Below are positions 1 through 6,682 of a DNA stretch of 64,000 bases, piece after piece (position 1 is the stretch's first letter; each line of letters begins with the position of its first letter). The DNA lies in the NCBI RefSeq assembly GCF_000219725.1, contig NC_015732.1:310001-374000 (forward strand). The letters run 5' to 3'. The notes beneath the pieces are model-generated. The model saw only the letters and a program-made list of their open reading frames with translations, was not told where the DNA came from and ran no database searches. This stretch comes from Gracilinema caldarium DSM 7334. GTDB lineage: Bacteria > Spirochaetota > Spirochaetia > Treponematales > Breznakiellaceae. A program made the translations under genes and the position numbers.

Positions 1-3
1 AAA

Positions 4-81
4 TGTGCTGGGGGTGGCGCGGAGAACATAGGGAATGAAAGGGCCCCTATGTTCGCAACGCCAGGACCCCCAGCAACACTT
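4..81. other. Long interrupted hairpin, possible structured RNA
   Basis: A three-part inverted repeat folds back on itself. TGT/ACA and GCTGGGGGT (7-15) pair with ACCCCCAGC (66-74), GGCG (16-19) pairs with CGCC (59-62), and GAACATAGGG (24-33) pairs with CCCTATGTTC (45-54). The stems are separated by a CGGA/GCAA internal loop and capped by an 11-nt loop. No T-run follows directly, so it is not a classical terminator. It lacks the SRP RNA domain IV signature. Its 5' side may continue outside the window. The fold is seen in the sequence; any function is unknown. Confidence 0.4.
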
Positions 82-105
82 CTATAACCCGCCCAGGCTC
101 CGAGC

Positions 106-134
106 TTGACTTTTTTCCCTATTCAATGTAAAAA
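106..134 (+). promoter_or_regulatory. Probable promoter of the CAU tRNA gene
   Basis: TTGACT (106-111) and TAAAAA (129-134) are separated by 17 nt. The predicted start lies a few bases before the tRNA 5' end at 145. Confidence 0.5.
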
Positions 135-144
135 AGAGTGCCCC

Positions 145-218
145 GGGCCCTTAGCTCAGTTGGTCAGAGCTGCGGACTCATAATCCGTAGGTCGCTGGTT
201 CAAGTCCAGCAGGGCCCA
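145..218 (+). tRNA. tRNA with CAU anticodon (Ile2-like, or Met)
   Basis: A 74-nt cloverleaf. The acceptor stem GGGCCCT/AGGGCCC (145-151/211-217) is followed by discriminator A218, and the D-arm is TAGCTCAGTTGGTCAGAG. The anticodon loop CTCATAA (177-183) has CAT at 179-181, and the T-arm is GCTGGTTCAAGTCCAGC. CCA is not encoded. The T-arm and variable region resemble the lysidine-modified tRNA-Ile(CAU) more than elongator tRNA-Met. CAU alone cannot separate the two, so the isoleucine assignment is an inference. Confidence 0.9.
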
Positions 219-260
219 AAAAAGCCGCCGTAAGGCGGCTTTTTTCATCTGGAGGCCCTG
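201..260 (+). repeat. Copy 1 of direct repeat: tRNA 3' end plus terminator
   Basis: A 60-nt segment starts in the tRNA T-arm (CAAGTCCAGCAGGGCCC) and runs through the terminator hairpin to GGAGGCCCTG. It recurs almost exactly at 376-436. Reuse of a tRNA 3' end is typical of integrase attachment sites, but no integrase is present and only about 115 bp separate the copies. Confidence 0.85.
221..246 (+). terminator. Intrinsic terminator of the tRNA gene
   Basis: The stem GCCGCC (224-229) / GGCGGC (234-239) has a GTAA loop, an A-run before it and six T after it. It starts 3 nt after the tRNA. Confidence 0.85.
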
Positions 261-375
261 ATGGAATTGAAACGGAGGGGCCGCCGAACGGATGTGAGGA
301 AGAGGGGCCAGGAAGGCCCCGGCAGGCCCCGAAGACGGCCTGGAAGGGTGAAGCAGGAAGCTGAGCCCTGGAAGG
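261..375. other. GC-rich spacer between the two tRNA-end repeats
   Basis: About 115 bp with no convincing gene. It is purine- and GGCC-rich, with short self-complementary blocks such as CCAGG and CCTGG. Open frames here run through the tRNA or the repeats and look spurious. Confidence 0.5.
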
Positions 376-436
376 CAAGTCCAGCAGGGCCCAAAAAAAG
401 CCGCCGTAAGGCGGCTTTTTTCATCTGGAGGCCCTG
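376..436 (+). repeat. Copy 2 of direct repeat: tRNA 3' end plus terminator
   Basis: Repeats 201-260 with one extra A, including a second copy of the GCCGCC-GTAA-GGCGGC-T6 hairpin. It is followed at 431-445 by GCCCTGCTGGACTTG, the exact reverse complement of CAAGTCCAGCAGGGC at 376-390. The second copy is therefore enclosed by an inverted repeat of the tRNA T-arm end. Confidence 0.85.
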
Positions 437-451
437 CTGGACTTGTACCGT

Positions 452-505
452 GGTCCACCCGAGGTGGGCCATACAATAGGCTTCCTTGCGGTGCCGCCTG
501 AAGGC
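452..505. other. Two adjacent hairpins after the repeat
   Basis: TGGTCCACC-CGA-GGTGGGCCA (9 bp with one G-T pair) is followed by CCGCC-TGAA-GGCGG. No long T-run follows in either direction. They lie just past the 3' end of the minus-strand CIA30-like gene (stop at 529) and may act as its terminator or mRNA end. Confidence 0.35.
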
Positions 506-528
506 GGAACGAAGGGGCCGTAAGTTTT

Positions 529-987
529 TTACCGGTAAAAGGCAACCCGATAAATTCTCATATAGGCATTAAAGTCTTCGAAAGCCGCTACAAGGGCAAC
601 ACTGGAAATATAGTTGGTTCGTACAGCTTTTTTCCCCGTACTTTCTGCCACAAAGGCCGACCAGGGTATACGGATGGTAGAACGGGTGGGCCCTGGGGTT
701 AATTTGACTCCGGAATACGCAGAAGCATCGAATAAACCCTTGGTGTTTCTCAGACGCACCTGAATAAAACCGCCCCCCTTAGTAACCACCCGCCCCGCTA
801 AAACCAGGGCCTTGGATTCATCAACCTGAATAATAAGGGGCTCTGCGAGTTCCGATTTCCCGCCCATAACCCGATCCGCAAAGGCTTCCCATACCCAGTT
901 CGGCTGTTCCGAAGGACTCGCTGAAAGGTCTGATATTGTAAAAAACTGTGGCGGTTCTATACTTAGGGCTTCCTGAAAAACAAACAA
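529..987 (-). CDS. CIA30-family protein, internally shortened
   Basis: The 152-residue product belongs to the CIA30 / NADH:ubiquinone oxidoreductase intermediate-associated protein 30 family, a beta-sandwich fold. Visible signatures are WVWEAFADRVMGGKSE near residue 31, then GRVVTKGGGFIQVRLRNTKG, and later TIRIPWSAFVAE. In usual members about 30-40 residues lie between the DASAYSGVKL strand and the IPWSAF strand; here they are joined almost directly by TPGPTRS. The frame is open, so this looks like a clean internal deletion. The bacterial role of the family is poorly defined. The N-terminus lies about 40 bp from the IS hairpin, and no strong ribosome binding site is seen. Family call fairly firm; activity doubtful. 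Confidence 0.65.
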   Translation of the reverse strand: MFVFQEALSIEPPQFFTISDLSASPSEQPNWVWEAFADRVMGGKSELAEPLIIQVDESKALVLAGRVVTKGGGFIQVRLRNTKGLFDASAYSGVKLTPGPTRSTIRIPWSAFVAESTGKKAVRTNYISSVALVAAFEDFNAYMRIYRVAFYR

Positions 988-1028
988 CTCTTTACAAAAG
1001 AAGCAAATACAGAGATAATCTCAATAAG

Positions 1029-1072
1029 AAGTGCACGGAAGAAAGGGGTAAGGCCTTAAAAAGCGTGCACTT
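1029..1072 (+). promoter_or_regulatory. Inverted repeat upstream of the transposase start
   Basis: AAGTGCACG (1029-1037) and CGTGCACTT (1064-1072) are perfect 9-bp arms around 26 nt, ending 15 nt before the transposase ATG and just before GGGG at 1078-1081. Some insertion sequences use such hairpins to hide the transposase ribosome binding site in transcripts entering from outside. That role is an inference here. Confidence 0.4.
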
Positions 1073-1087
1073 TACTATGGGGTAACG

Positions 1088-1867
1088 ATGTATAAGGAAA
1101 AGGAACAGGTACCTGAGTTTGAAGACTTTTATGTACCCTTCGGAGGACATTTACGAGAAGATAATCGATGGGTACGATTAGCCGCAATTATTCCATGGGA
1201 AGAGATAGAAGCTGAATATAAAAAATGTTTTTCAAAACGAATTGGAAGAACAGCCAAGACCGTACGGCTCGCCTTGGGATCATTATTGATAAAAGAGAAA
1301 TTACAATTAACAGATGAAGAAACGGTAGAAACAATACGAGAGAACCATTACCTGCAATATTTTTTAGGATATGAATCTTACAAAGATGAAAAACCCTTTG
1401 ATCCAAGCATGATGGTTCATTTTCGAAAACGGCTTGGACCTGATGCAATAGCACAGATAAATGAGTTGATAGCGAAACGGTATCAAGAACAGGTAGAAGC
1501 AGAATCTGAAAAAAAACAGAACAAAGAAAACCAAAAGGATGACCATGATCATGGAAATCGAGGGCAACTCATTATAGATGCCACGTGCGTCCCCCAGGAT
1601 ATCCGGCATCCCCATGATGTCACTTTATTGGATGAAGCGCGAAGGAAAACAGAAAAGATAATTGATACGTTATATGAAGCGAGTGAGCTCACCATAAAAC
1701 CACGAACCTATAGAAAACAGGCCCGTATCAAATATCTCAATTTTATACGAGGGCGACGAAGAACAAAAAAGAAATACGCAGAGCGATTCGGACCCAACTC
1801 CAATACATACGACGTAATTTACGGACTATCAATGAATTACAAAACAAGGTTCCCAGTACAACGTTGA
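1088..1867 (+). CDS. IS5-like transposase, N-terminal frame (OrfA)
   Basis: This 259-residue product is the N-terminal half of an IS5-type transposase. It has the DNA-binding and DUF772-like region (FYVPFGGHLREDNRW, then LALGSLLIKEKLQLTDEET and FDPSMMVHFRKRLG), then a charged insert and the first catalytic Asp in LIIDATCVPQDIRHP. The last roughly 30 residues after RRRTKKK do not look like the family. The -1 frame there reads KKEIRRAIRTQLQYIRR, which does. The genuine protein therefore leaves this frame at the A-run 1765-1770 and continues in the next CDS. Without frameshifting, the short product keeps DNA binding but has only one of three DDE residues and could act as a transposition inhibitor, as in other frameshifting elements. 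Confidence 0.85.
   Translation: MYKEKEQVPEFEDFYVPFGGHLREDNRWVRLAAIIPWEEIEAEYKKCFSKRIGRTAKTVRLALGSLLIKEKLQLTDEETVETIRENHYLQYFLGYESYKDEKPFDPSMMVHFRKRLGPDAIAQINELIAKRYQEQVEAESEKKQNKENQKDDHDHGNRGQLIIDATCVPQDIRHPHDVTLLDEARRKTEKIIDTLYEASELTIKPRTYRKQARIKYLNFIRGRRRTKKKYAERFGPNSNTYDVIYGLSMNYKTRFPVQR
1765..1771 (+). other. Slippery heptamer A_AAA_AAG for -1 frameshifting
   Basis: In the OrfA frame the codons are ACA (1763), AAA (1766) and AAG (1769), so AAAAAAG sits in exact X_XXY_YYZ register. A -1 slip joins OrfA to the frame leading into OrfB with no gap in family similarity. GAGGG at 1749-1753 lies 11 nt upstream, where a Shine-Dalgarno-like stimulator would act, as known for E. coli dnaX. I did not find a strong downstream stem-loop. 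Confidence 0.7.
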
Positions 1868-2550
1868 GTGCAAAACAGCGACGTGATCTTATCGTGATAC
1901 ATGAGGTTTACCGGCAACAGGTACAGATGTATAAGGGAAAGACCCATTCGATATCGGGAAAAATCGTCAGTATCAGTCAACCCCATGTACGACCAATAGC
2001 CCGAGGTAAAGCAAAAGCGGCCTTTGAATTCGGAGCAAAACTATCAGCATCGATGACCGAACACGGGATGATTTTTATAGATCGATTACAATGGGAACCC
2101 TATAACGAACAAGAAGATTTGCCAACACAAATAGAAAAATATAAGAGGCGATGTGGTCGATATCCGGAATCGGTGCATGCCGATAAAATATATCGGACAC
2201 GAGCAAACCGAGCCTATTGTGAAGCTCGAGGAATACGATTGTCTGGACCACCCTTAGGCAGACCGATTAAAGAAACATTAGAGAATAAAAAGATAGTACG
2301 ACAGCTACGAAAGATTCAAAGACTTGACGAAGCCATTCGACAAGCGATTGAAGGTGGCTTTGGATATATGAAACGAAAGTTTGGTCTTGGTACAATCTAT
2401 GAAAAATTACGCGAAACTAGTGAAACAGCAATCATGGTATGTGTATTGCTGACCAACTGTGAAAAGATCCTGAGGGATCTTTTTATGCGCTTTTTATTTT
2501 TACTTGGTTTTAAACCTCATAAATCATATTTGAAAGTTTTAGTATACTAA
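1864..2550 (+). CDS. IS5-like transposase, C-terminal frame (OrfB)
   Basis: The frame carries the rest of the DDE core: the second Asp in SVHADKIYRTRANRAYC and the Glu in AIEGGFGYMKRKFGLG, with HSISGKIVSISQPHVRPI before them. The TTG at 1864 overlaps the OrfA stop, but the frame is open and family-like well upstream (QLQYIRRNLRTINELQ encoded from about 1795). Translation by -1 frameshifting from OrfA is thus more likely than a separate start. The tail after NCEKILRD (FMRFLFLLGF) is hydrophobic. The fused OrfAB would be about 485 residues, normal for the family. Confidence 0.8.
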   Translation: MSAKQRRDLIVIHEVYRQQVQMYKGKTHSISGKIVSISQPHVRPIARGKAKAAFEFGAKLSASMTEHGMIFIDRLQWEPYNEQEDLPTQIEKYKRRCGRYPESVHADKIYRTRANRAYCEARGIRLSGPPLGRPIKETLENKKIVRQLRKIQRLDEAIRQAIEGGFGYMKRKFGLGTIYEKLRETSETAIMVCVLLTNCEKILRDLFMRFLFLLGFKPHKSYLKVLVY

Positions 2551-2623
2551 ATTAAACCCATTTTAACGTAAAAAAGTTTTGAAATATCATTTTTAGACAT
2601 TTTCAGTAGGCCCTACTTACAGT

Positions 2624-3664
2624 ATGCAACGGGAAATAAACGCCCCCTGTCCGCTTCTGGATGAAGCGGGGCACATAACCACAGAAGGCTGGGCCCGGTT
2701 CCCCTATTGGGAATACCGGCGGAAGGATATCAAGGCCAGTCCATTCCGCATCAAGGAATGGGACTATTACATGATTTTTTCTCACAAAGGCCGCTTTGGG
2801 ATGAGTTTTACCCTGAGCGATCTGGGATATCTTGGGTTGGGTGCCCTCTGCTTCTTCGATTTCGAGCGGTCCTACTATCATCAGGTTGATGCAATGACGG
2901 TGCTTCCTTTGGGGTCCCTGGGGCTTCCTGCCGCCGCAGATGTGGCGGGTGAAATCAATTTTAAAAATAAAAAATTATCAATTAGGTATGAAGTAAGCCC
3001 AGGGCATCGTACCATCGATTTTGCCAGTCCAGAGCTCCGGGATGCGGAGGGTAACCAGGGAATATCGGGAACCATCGTGCTTGAACAGCCGGAGGACCTG
3101 GAACGCACGGTTATTGCCACAAGCTGGAAGGAGAATCGGCGGGCCTTTTATTACAACCAGAAAATTAACTGCATGCGGGCCAGCGGTGCCTTTACTGTAG
3201 GGGCAAAAACGTATCAGTTTGACCATGCAATGGATATGGGAAGCCTGGACTGGGGCAGGGGTGTGTGGACCTATAGCAATACCTGGTACTGGGCATCCCT
3301 GTCGACGGTTCATGAGGGGAAGCGTCTCGGCCTAAATCTGGGATACGGCTTTTCCGACCGCAGTCCCGCTTCAGAAAACACAATTTTATACGATGGCCGT
3401 ATTCATAAACTGGATGAAGTAACCTTTCACTTTAATCCTGACAAGCATCTGGAACCCTGGCATTTTACCAGCTCCGACAAGCGGCTGGAATTAACGATGC
3501 ACCCCATTTTGGATCGGCAATCCAACTTTGATTTTAAGCTCATCAAATCGATTCAGCACCAGGTCTTCGGGACCATTTCAGGCTGGGTAGTCCTGGATTC
3601 AGGCCAGCGGCTCGAACTGAACCAGGTCCTCGGTATGACCGAACAGGTGATGAACCGGTGGTAG
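2624..3664 (+). CDS. DUF2804 domain protein
   Basis: The 346-residue product is recognised as DUF2804 from NRRAFYYNQKINCMRASGAF in the middle and from WGRGVWTYSNTWYWAS and LGLNLGYGFSDRSPASEN after it. The family is a beta-rich fold distantly related to lipocalin-like tocopherol-cyclase proteins; no reaction has been established that I know of. There is no signal peptide, so it is probably cytoplasmic. The ATG at 2624 has no clear ribosome binding site. Codon use is GC-richer than the IS upstream. It ends 17 bp from the convergent ATPase gene. Confidence 0.75.
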   Translation: MQREINAPCPLLDEAGHITTEGWARFPYWEYRRKDIKASPFRIKEWDYYMIFSHKGRFGMSFTLSDLGYLGLGALCFFDFERSYYHQVDAMTVLPLGSLGLPAAADVAGEINFKNKKLSIRYEVSPGHRTIDFASPELRDAEGNQGISGTIVLEQPEDLERTVIATSWKENRRAFYYNQKINCMRASGAFTVGAKTYQFDHAMDMGSLDWGRGVWTYSNTWYWASLSTVHEGKRLGLNLGYGFSDRSPASENTILYDGRIHKLDEVTFHFNPDKHLEPWHFTSSDKRLELTMHPILDRQSNFDFKLIKSIQHQVFGTISGWVVLDSGQRLELNQVLGMTEQVMNRW

Positions 3665-3680
3665 GTAGATGTTTATAGGG

Positions 3681-4841
3681 CTACTGACTCCCCACATTTT
3701 TATATCCCCGAACTTCCGTATCTTTGTAGTAAAATATCGGGTCTCCGGATCCGGTAAAGAGGATACTGCGGTAGGGTTTCCCCAGGATGGGGGCAACTTT
3801 ATGCAGAGCTGTAAGAAAGTCCGGATGAAACGTGGCGGAACTTTTAATTTCGCCAAGAATTAAACGTGTTCCTTCATCAATAATAATATCCAATTCAAGG
3901 CCCTTCTGATCCCGATAAAAATACATATTATCCGCCATCCCCTGGTTATAACGTTCTTTTAATAACTCTGCTACCACAAAGCTTTCGTAAATCTGTCCCC
4001 GAAGGGGATGGAGGGAAAGAACCTCTGGACTATAAATATTCAACAAATAGCAGAGGAGACCCGAATCGAGAAAATAGATTTTGGGGCTTTTTATTAGTCG
4101 TTTACCCACGTTTGCATAATAGGGTCGAAGCTTATAAATAATATTACTCTGTTCCAAAACCCCAATCCAGCTTGCAAGGGTGTTATTACTAAGACCGGTT
4201 TCATTTGCCAGAGCCTGTATGTTTACAATTTGACCTGAGCGCCCCGCGAGCAGACGTAAAAAGAGATCAAATTTTGTCCATTCCTTTATATTCAATATTT
4301 GCCGAACATCTCGCTCCAAATAGGTAGCCACATAAAACGAAAGGGCTTCGGTGGGCTGTAATTTTTTATCGTGAATCCGGGGATAAAATCCGGTATATAA
4401 TAACTCATCCAAAGCTGGTGCCGTATCTGGCTCGTTAACATACAGCTCAGAAAATGAAAAGGGGAGTAAGCGGGCAATGGCGGTTCTTCCGGCGAGGGAC
4501 TGGGAAATGTTTTGCATGAGTTCGAATTGAGAGCTACCAGTAAGAATATACATTCCTGCCTGTTCTGATATATCTACCCGGGTCTGAATATAGGAACAAA
4601 GCTCAGGTAAACGTTGTATTTCATCAAAAATAGCTCCGTCTGGGTACCGATCCAGAAAGCCCCGGGGATCTTCTCGGAGGATGTGCCGAAGCGTAAGATC
4701 CTCCAGGTTGATGTATGTTTTGTGGGGAAAAAGGGCCTTACAAAGGGTGGATTTGCCAGATTGGCGGGGCCCGGTAACCGTAATAACCGGAAATTGGGTG
4801 GCCCATTGAAGTATTTTGGAGCTTAACTGTCGTGGTATCAT
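3681..4841 (-). CDS. AAA ATPase with DUF4143 domain
   Basis: This 386-residue protein starts with a P-loop domain: Walker A GPRQSGKST near residue 24 and Walker B GAIFDEIQRL near residue 71. TGSSQFELMQNISQSLAGR is the sensor region. The second half is the DUF4143 winged-helix/nuclease-like domain (LDSGLLCYLLN; YRDQKGLELDIIIDEG near 310). Members are widespread, usually solitary, and of unknown biochemical role; the archaeal relatives are orphan ATPases. The DQKGLELDIII stretch resembles a PD-(D/E)xK nuclease core, but cleavage activity is not shown here. No toxin or antitoxin partner is visible. Confidence 0.85.
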   Translation of the reverse strand: MIPRQLSSKILQWATQFPVITVTGPRQSGKSTLCKALFPHKTYINLEDLTLRHILREDPRGFLDRYPDGAIFDEIQRLPELCSYIQTRVDISEQAGMYILTGSSQFELMQNISQSLAGRTAIARLLPFSFSELYVNEPDTAPALDELLYTGFYPRIHDKKLQPTEALSFYVATYLERDVRQILNIKEWTKFDLFLRLLAGRSGQIVNIQALANETGLSNNTLASWIGVLEQSNIIYKLRPYYANVGKRLIKSPKIYFLDSGLLCYLLNIYSPEVLSLHPLRGQIYESFVVAELLKERYNQGMADNMYFYRDQKGLELDIIIDEGTRLILGEIKSSATFHPDFLTALHKVAPILGKPYRSILFTGSGDPIFYYKDTEVRGYKNVGSQ

Positions 4842-4935
4842 AGTTCGATTATATATTCTTGGTGCAAAATTGCAATATAACTCGAAAAATGTACCATTTT
4901 TACTGCACTGAATATCCTGCTGTTTTTTAGCGAGG

Positions 4936-4966
4936 CGGCAGGATAGATGCGTCCTGCCGTTTCTTT
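4936..4966 (+). terminator. Terminator-like hairpin
   Basis: CGGCAGGA (4936-4943) pairs with TCCTGCCG (4952-4959) over an 8-nt loop and is followed by TTTCTTT. It lies upstream of the yjjI promoter and would shield it from incoming plus-strand transcripts. Confidence 0.55.
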
Positions 4967-5000
4967 GCGAGGCGGCTGGTTGCCTGTCAAATCCTCCCCC

Positions 5001-5029
5001 TTGTCAAAAAGGAAGGGTAATTTTACAAT
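5001..5029 (+). promoter_or_regulatory. Promoter of yjjIW
   Basis: TTGTCA (5001-5006), a 17-nt spacer and TACAAT (5024-5029). The predicted start near 5036 gives a leader of about 150 nt. Confidence 0.7.
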
Positions 5030-5038
5030 AATATTAAC

Positions 5039-5055
5039 ATCACAGGTCCTGTGAT
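5039..5055 (+). promoter_or_regulatory. Palindromic operator ATCACAGG-T-CCTGTGAT
   Basis: A perfect inverted repeat with 8-bp arms around one base, about 4-20 nt past the predicted start of yjjI transcription. This is a position suited to a repressor. The TCACA..TGTGA halves are in the opposite order to a CRP/FNR site. The binding protein is unknown. Confidence 0.6.
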
Positions 5056-5183
5056 AAATAACCCCGGTTAAGGTGTCCGTAGGGGAGGCAGTACGGGCAG
5101 GGTATGGAGCGGCTCCATAATGGAGTCGTCAAAACTGGCATGGTTAAACTTCATTGTATACCCTAATACGAGGAGGTTTCTCC

Positions 5184-6674
5184 ATGGATCCGGCTTTTTC
5201 TATTATTACCGATAAAACTTTGACCTACCAGCAGAAGGTCGCTGGCCTTGCCCGGGTAGGCGAAGCTACCATCAATCCGCTCAACATATCAAAGGAAATA
5301 GAAGCCTACCGCGATGCGGGGGTTATCTGCGATTTGAACGAAGGCTCAGCCCCCTACCGGCCCCGCTATGTGGTTCCCGACTACCGTCGCTATATGGAGC
5401 AGGGCTCTGTGTTTTTAGGGGTGAAACCCCCGCGGGATATCTGGGAAGCCACGGCAGCCCTGCTTATCCTGTACCGCCACGTGCCCAGTATTACCACGTT
5501 TCCGGTGTATCTTGGCGATATCGACAGCCTTTTGGAGCCCTTTGTCCGTTCCGAAGATGAAGCCCGCAAGGCTATTGGGCTATTCCTCCTGCAGATTGAC
5601 AGAACCATCAACGACTCATTCTGCCATGCCGATATCGGCCCCGACGAGACCGTCGCAGGGCGGCTTATCCTGGAACTGAGCCGGGAGCAAAAAAATGCGG
5701 TGCCGAACCTTTCCCTTAAGCTTGATCCCCAGCGGACCAGCGAAGCCTTCCTGCTCAAGGCCTGCGAGACCGCCCTTGAAGTGGCAAAGCCCAGTTTTGC
5801 AAACCATCCACTCTTTACCGAAGAGTTTAAAGCCCTGGGCTTTGATGATTATGCCATTGCAAGCTGTTACAATGGTCTTCCTGTCGGGGGCGGCTCCTGT
5901 ACCCTGGTGCGGATGAATCTGGCCCGCCTGGCCCCCCTGGCGAAGGACTTGGACCATTTCTTAAACCAGCTTCTCCCCGATGCGGTGCAGAACCAGCTTG
6001 CGTATATGGATGAACGGGTCCGTTTCCTCCTAGAGGAGTCGAACTTTTTCGATTCCAGTTTTCTTGTGGAAGAAGGCCTTATTCATCGGGACCGATTTAC
6101 CGCCATGTTTGGCATCGTAGGTCTCGCTGAATGCGTGAACCGGTTCTCCCCATCGGGCCGCTTTGGCCACGCTGAGGCCGCCGATGCTCTGGGCCTCGAT
6201 ATTATCGACCGGATCAGCCGGCAGGTAGGGGCTCACACCAATTCCCTCCTTGCGGCCGCCCAGGGCCGGTACCTGCTCCATGCCCAGGTGGGGATCGATT
6301 CTGACCAGGGGGTCAGTCCCGGCTGCCGCATCCCCATCGGAGAAGAGCCTGAGCTGAGCGACCATATCCTTCGGTCTGCACCGTTCCATACATATTTCCC
6401 CAGCGGCATCGGCGATGTCTTCGCCTTTGAGCCCACGGTAAAAACCAATCCCGCCCACCTTATGGATATAGTCCGGGGTGCCATGAAAAGCGGACTTCGT
6501 TACTTTAGTGCCTATGCAGCCGATGCGGATGTGGTGCGCATCACGGGTTATCTGGTAAAACGTTCCGAAATTGAACGGCTCAACCAGGGCAAGGCTTCTC
6601 TGCAGGACACTACCGCCCTGGGGCGGAACGCAGTTAATAATCTGGGGGTCCTGGAGCGGCGGCTTCGGTCTTAG
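5184..6674 (+). CDS. yjjI: YjjI-family glycyl-radical enzyme
   Basis: This 496-residue protein is a DUF3029/YjjI-type glycyl-radical enzyme. The glycyl-radical motif near the C-terminus reads RITGYLVKR, with the predicted radical at Gly455. A cysteine-bearing loop (ASCYNGLPVGGGSCTLVR) is the likely thiyl-radical region. The ATG at 5184 is chosen because AGGAGG at 5171-5176 lies 7 nt upstream; an in-frame start at 5154 lacks this. The activase gene follows after 8 bp. The substrate of YjjI enzymes was unknown to my knowledge, although enterobacterial homologues lie near deoxynucleoside catabolism genes. No such neighbours occur here. The protein needs anaerobic conditions to keep its radical. 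Confidence 0.85.
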   Translation: MDPAFSIITDKTLTYQQKVAGLARVGEATINPLNISKEIEAYRDAGVICDLNEGSAPYRPRYVVPDYRRYMEQGSVFLGVKPPRDIWEATAALLILYRHVPSITTFPVYLGDIDSLLEPFVRSEDEARKAIGLFLLQIDRTINDSFCHADIGPDETVAGRLILELSREQKNAVPNLSLKLDPQRTSEAFLLKACETALEVAKPSFANHPLFTEEFKALGFDDYAIASCYNGLPVGGGSCTLVRMNLARLAPLAKDLDHFLNQLLPDAVQNQLAYMDERVRFLLEESNFFDSSFLVEEGLIHRDRFTAMFGIVGLAECVNRFSPSGRFGHAEAADALGLDIIDRISRQVGAHTNSLLAAAQGRYLLHAQVGIDSDQGVSPGCRIPIGEEPELSDHILRSAPFHTYFPSGIGDVFAFEPTVKTNPAHLMDIVRGAMKSGLRYFSAYAADADVVRITGYLVKRSEIERLNQGKASLQDTTALGRNAVNNLGVLERRLRS

Positions 6675-6682
6675 GTTGTTTT

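Larger units (their letters stand above)
1029..2550 (+). mobile_element. IS5-like insertion sequence (ends not defined)
   Basis: The unit holds a two-frame DDE transposase of the IS4/IS5 superfamily. It is more AT-rich than the GC-rich genes to its right (2624-3664). Coordinates cover only the upstream hairpin and the transposase frames. By eye I found no terminal inverted repeats or target-site duplication between 988-1087 and 2551-2623; GTAAGG-CCTTA on the left and TAGGGCCTAC on the right are only weakly alike. The element separates the shortened CIA30-like gene from a DUF2804 gene. It may be mobile, since both frames are intact and the frameshift looks programmed. Confidence 0.7.
4842..5183 (+). 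promoter_or_regulatory. 342-bp regulatory region before yjjI
   Basis: It contains no gene. From left to right it holds a terminator-like hairpin (4936-4966), the sequence GCGAGGCGGC occurring twice (from 4930 and from about 4967), a promoter (5001-5029), and a perfect palindrome (5039-5055). Last comes a GGCTCCA-TAA-TGGAGTC hairpin in the roughly 150-nt leader. I did not recognise a known riboswitch consensus. Confidence 0.5.

Noticed and set aside
4-81. SRP (4.5S) RNA
   Set aside because: The fold is a hairpin, but the conserved GGAA-type tip and AGCA/AGGAAG internal loop of domain IV are missing.
156-545. 129-residue minus-strand open frame across the tRNA and repeats
   Set aside because: It runs antisense through a clear tRNA gene and two terminator copies; its internal similarity comes from the direct repeat, not from a real protein.
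988-2623. Terminal inverted repeats and target duplication of the IS
   Set aside because: Only short, weak similarity (GTAAGG-CCTTA versus TAGGGCCTAC) was found by eye; I could not define the ends.
3681-4841. Toxin-antitoxin or defence system around the AAA/DUF4143 ATPase
   Set aside because: The family is usually solitary and no partner gene lies next to it.
4842-5183. Riboswitch in the yjjI leader
   Set aside because: Hairpins are present but no known aptamer consensus was recognised.
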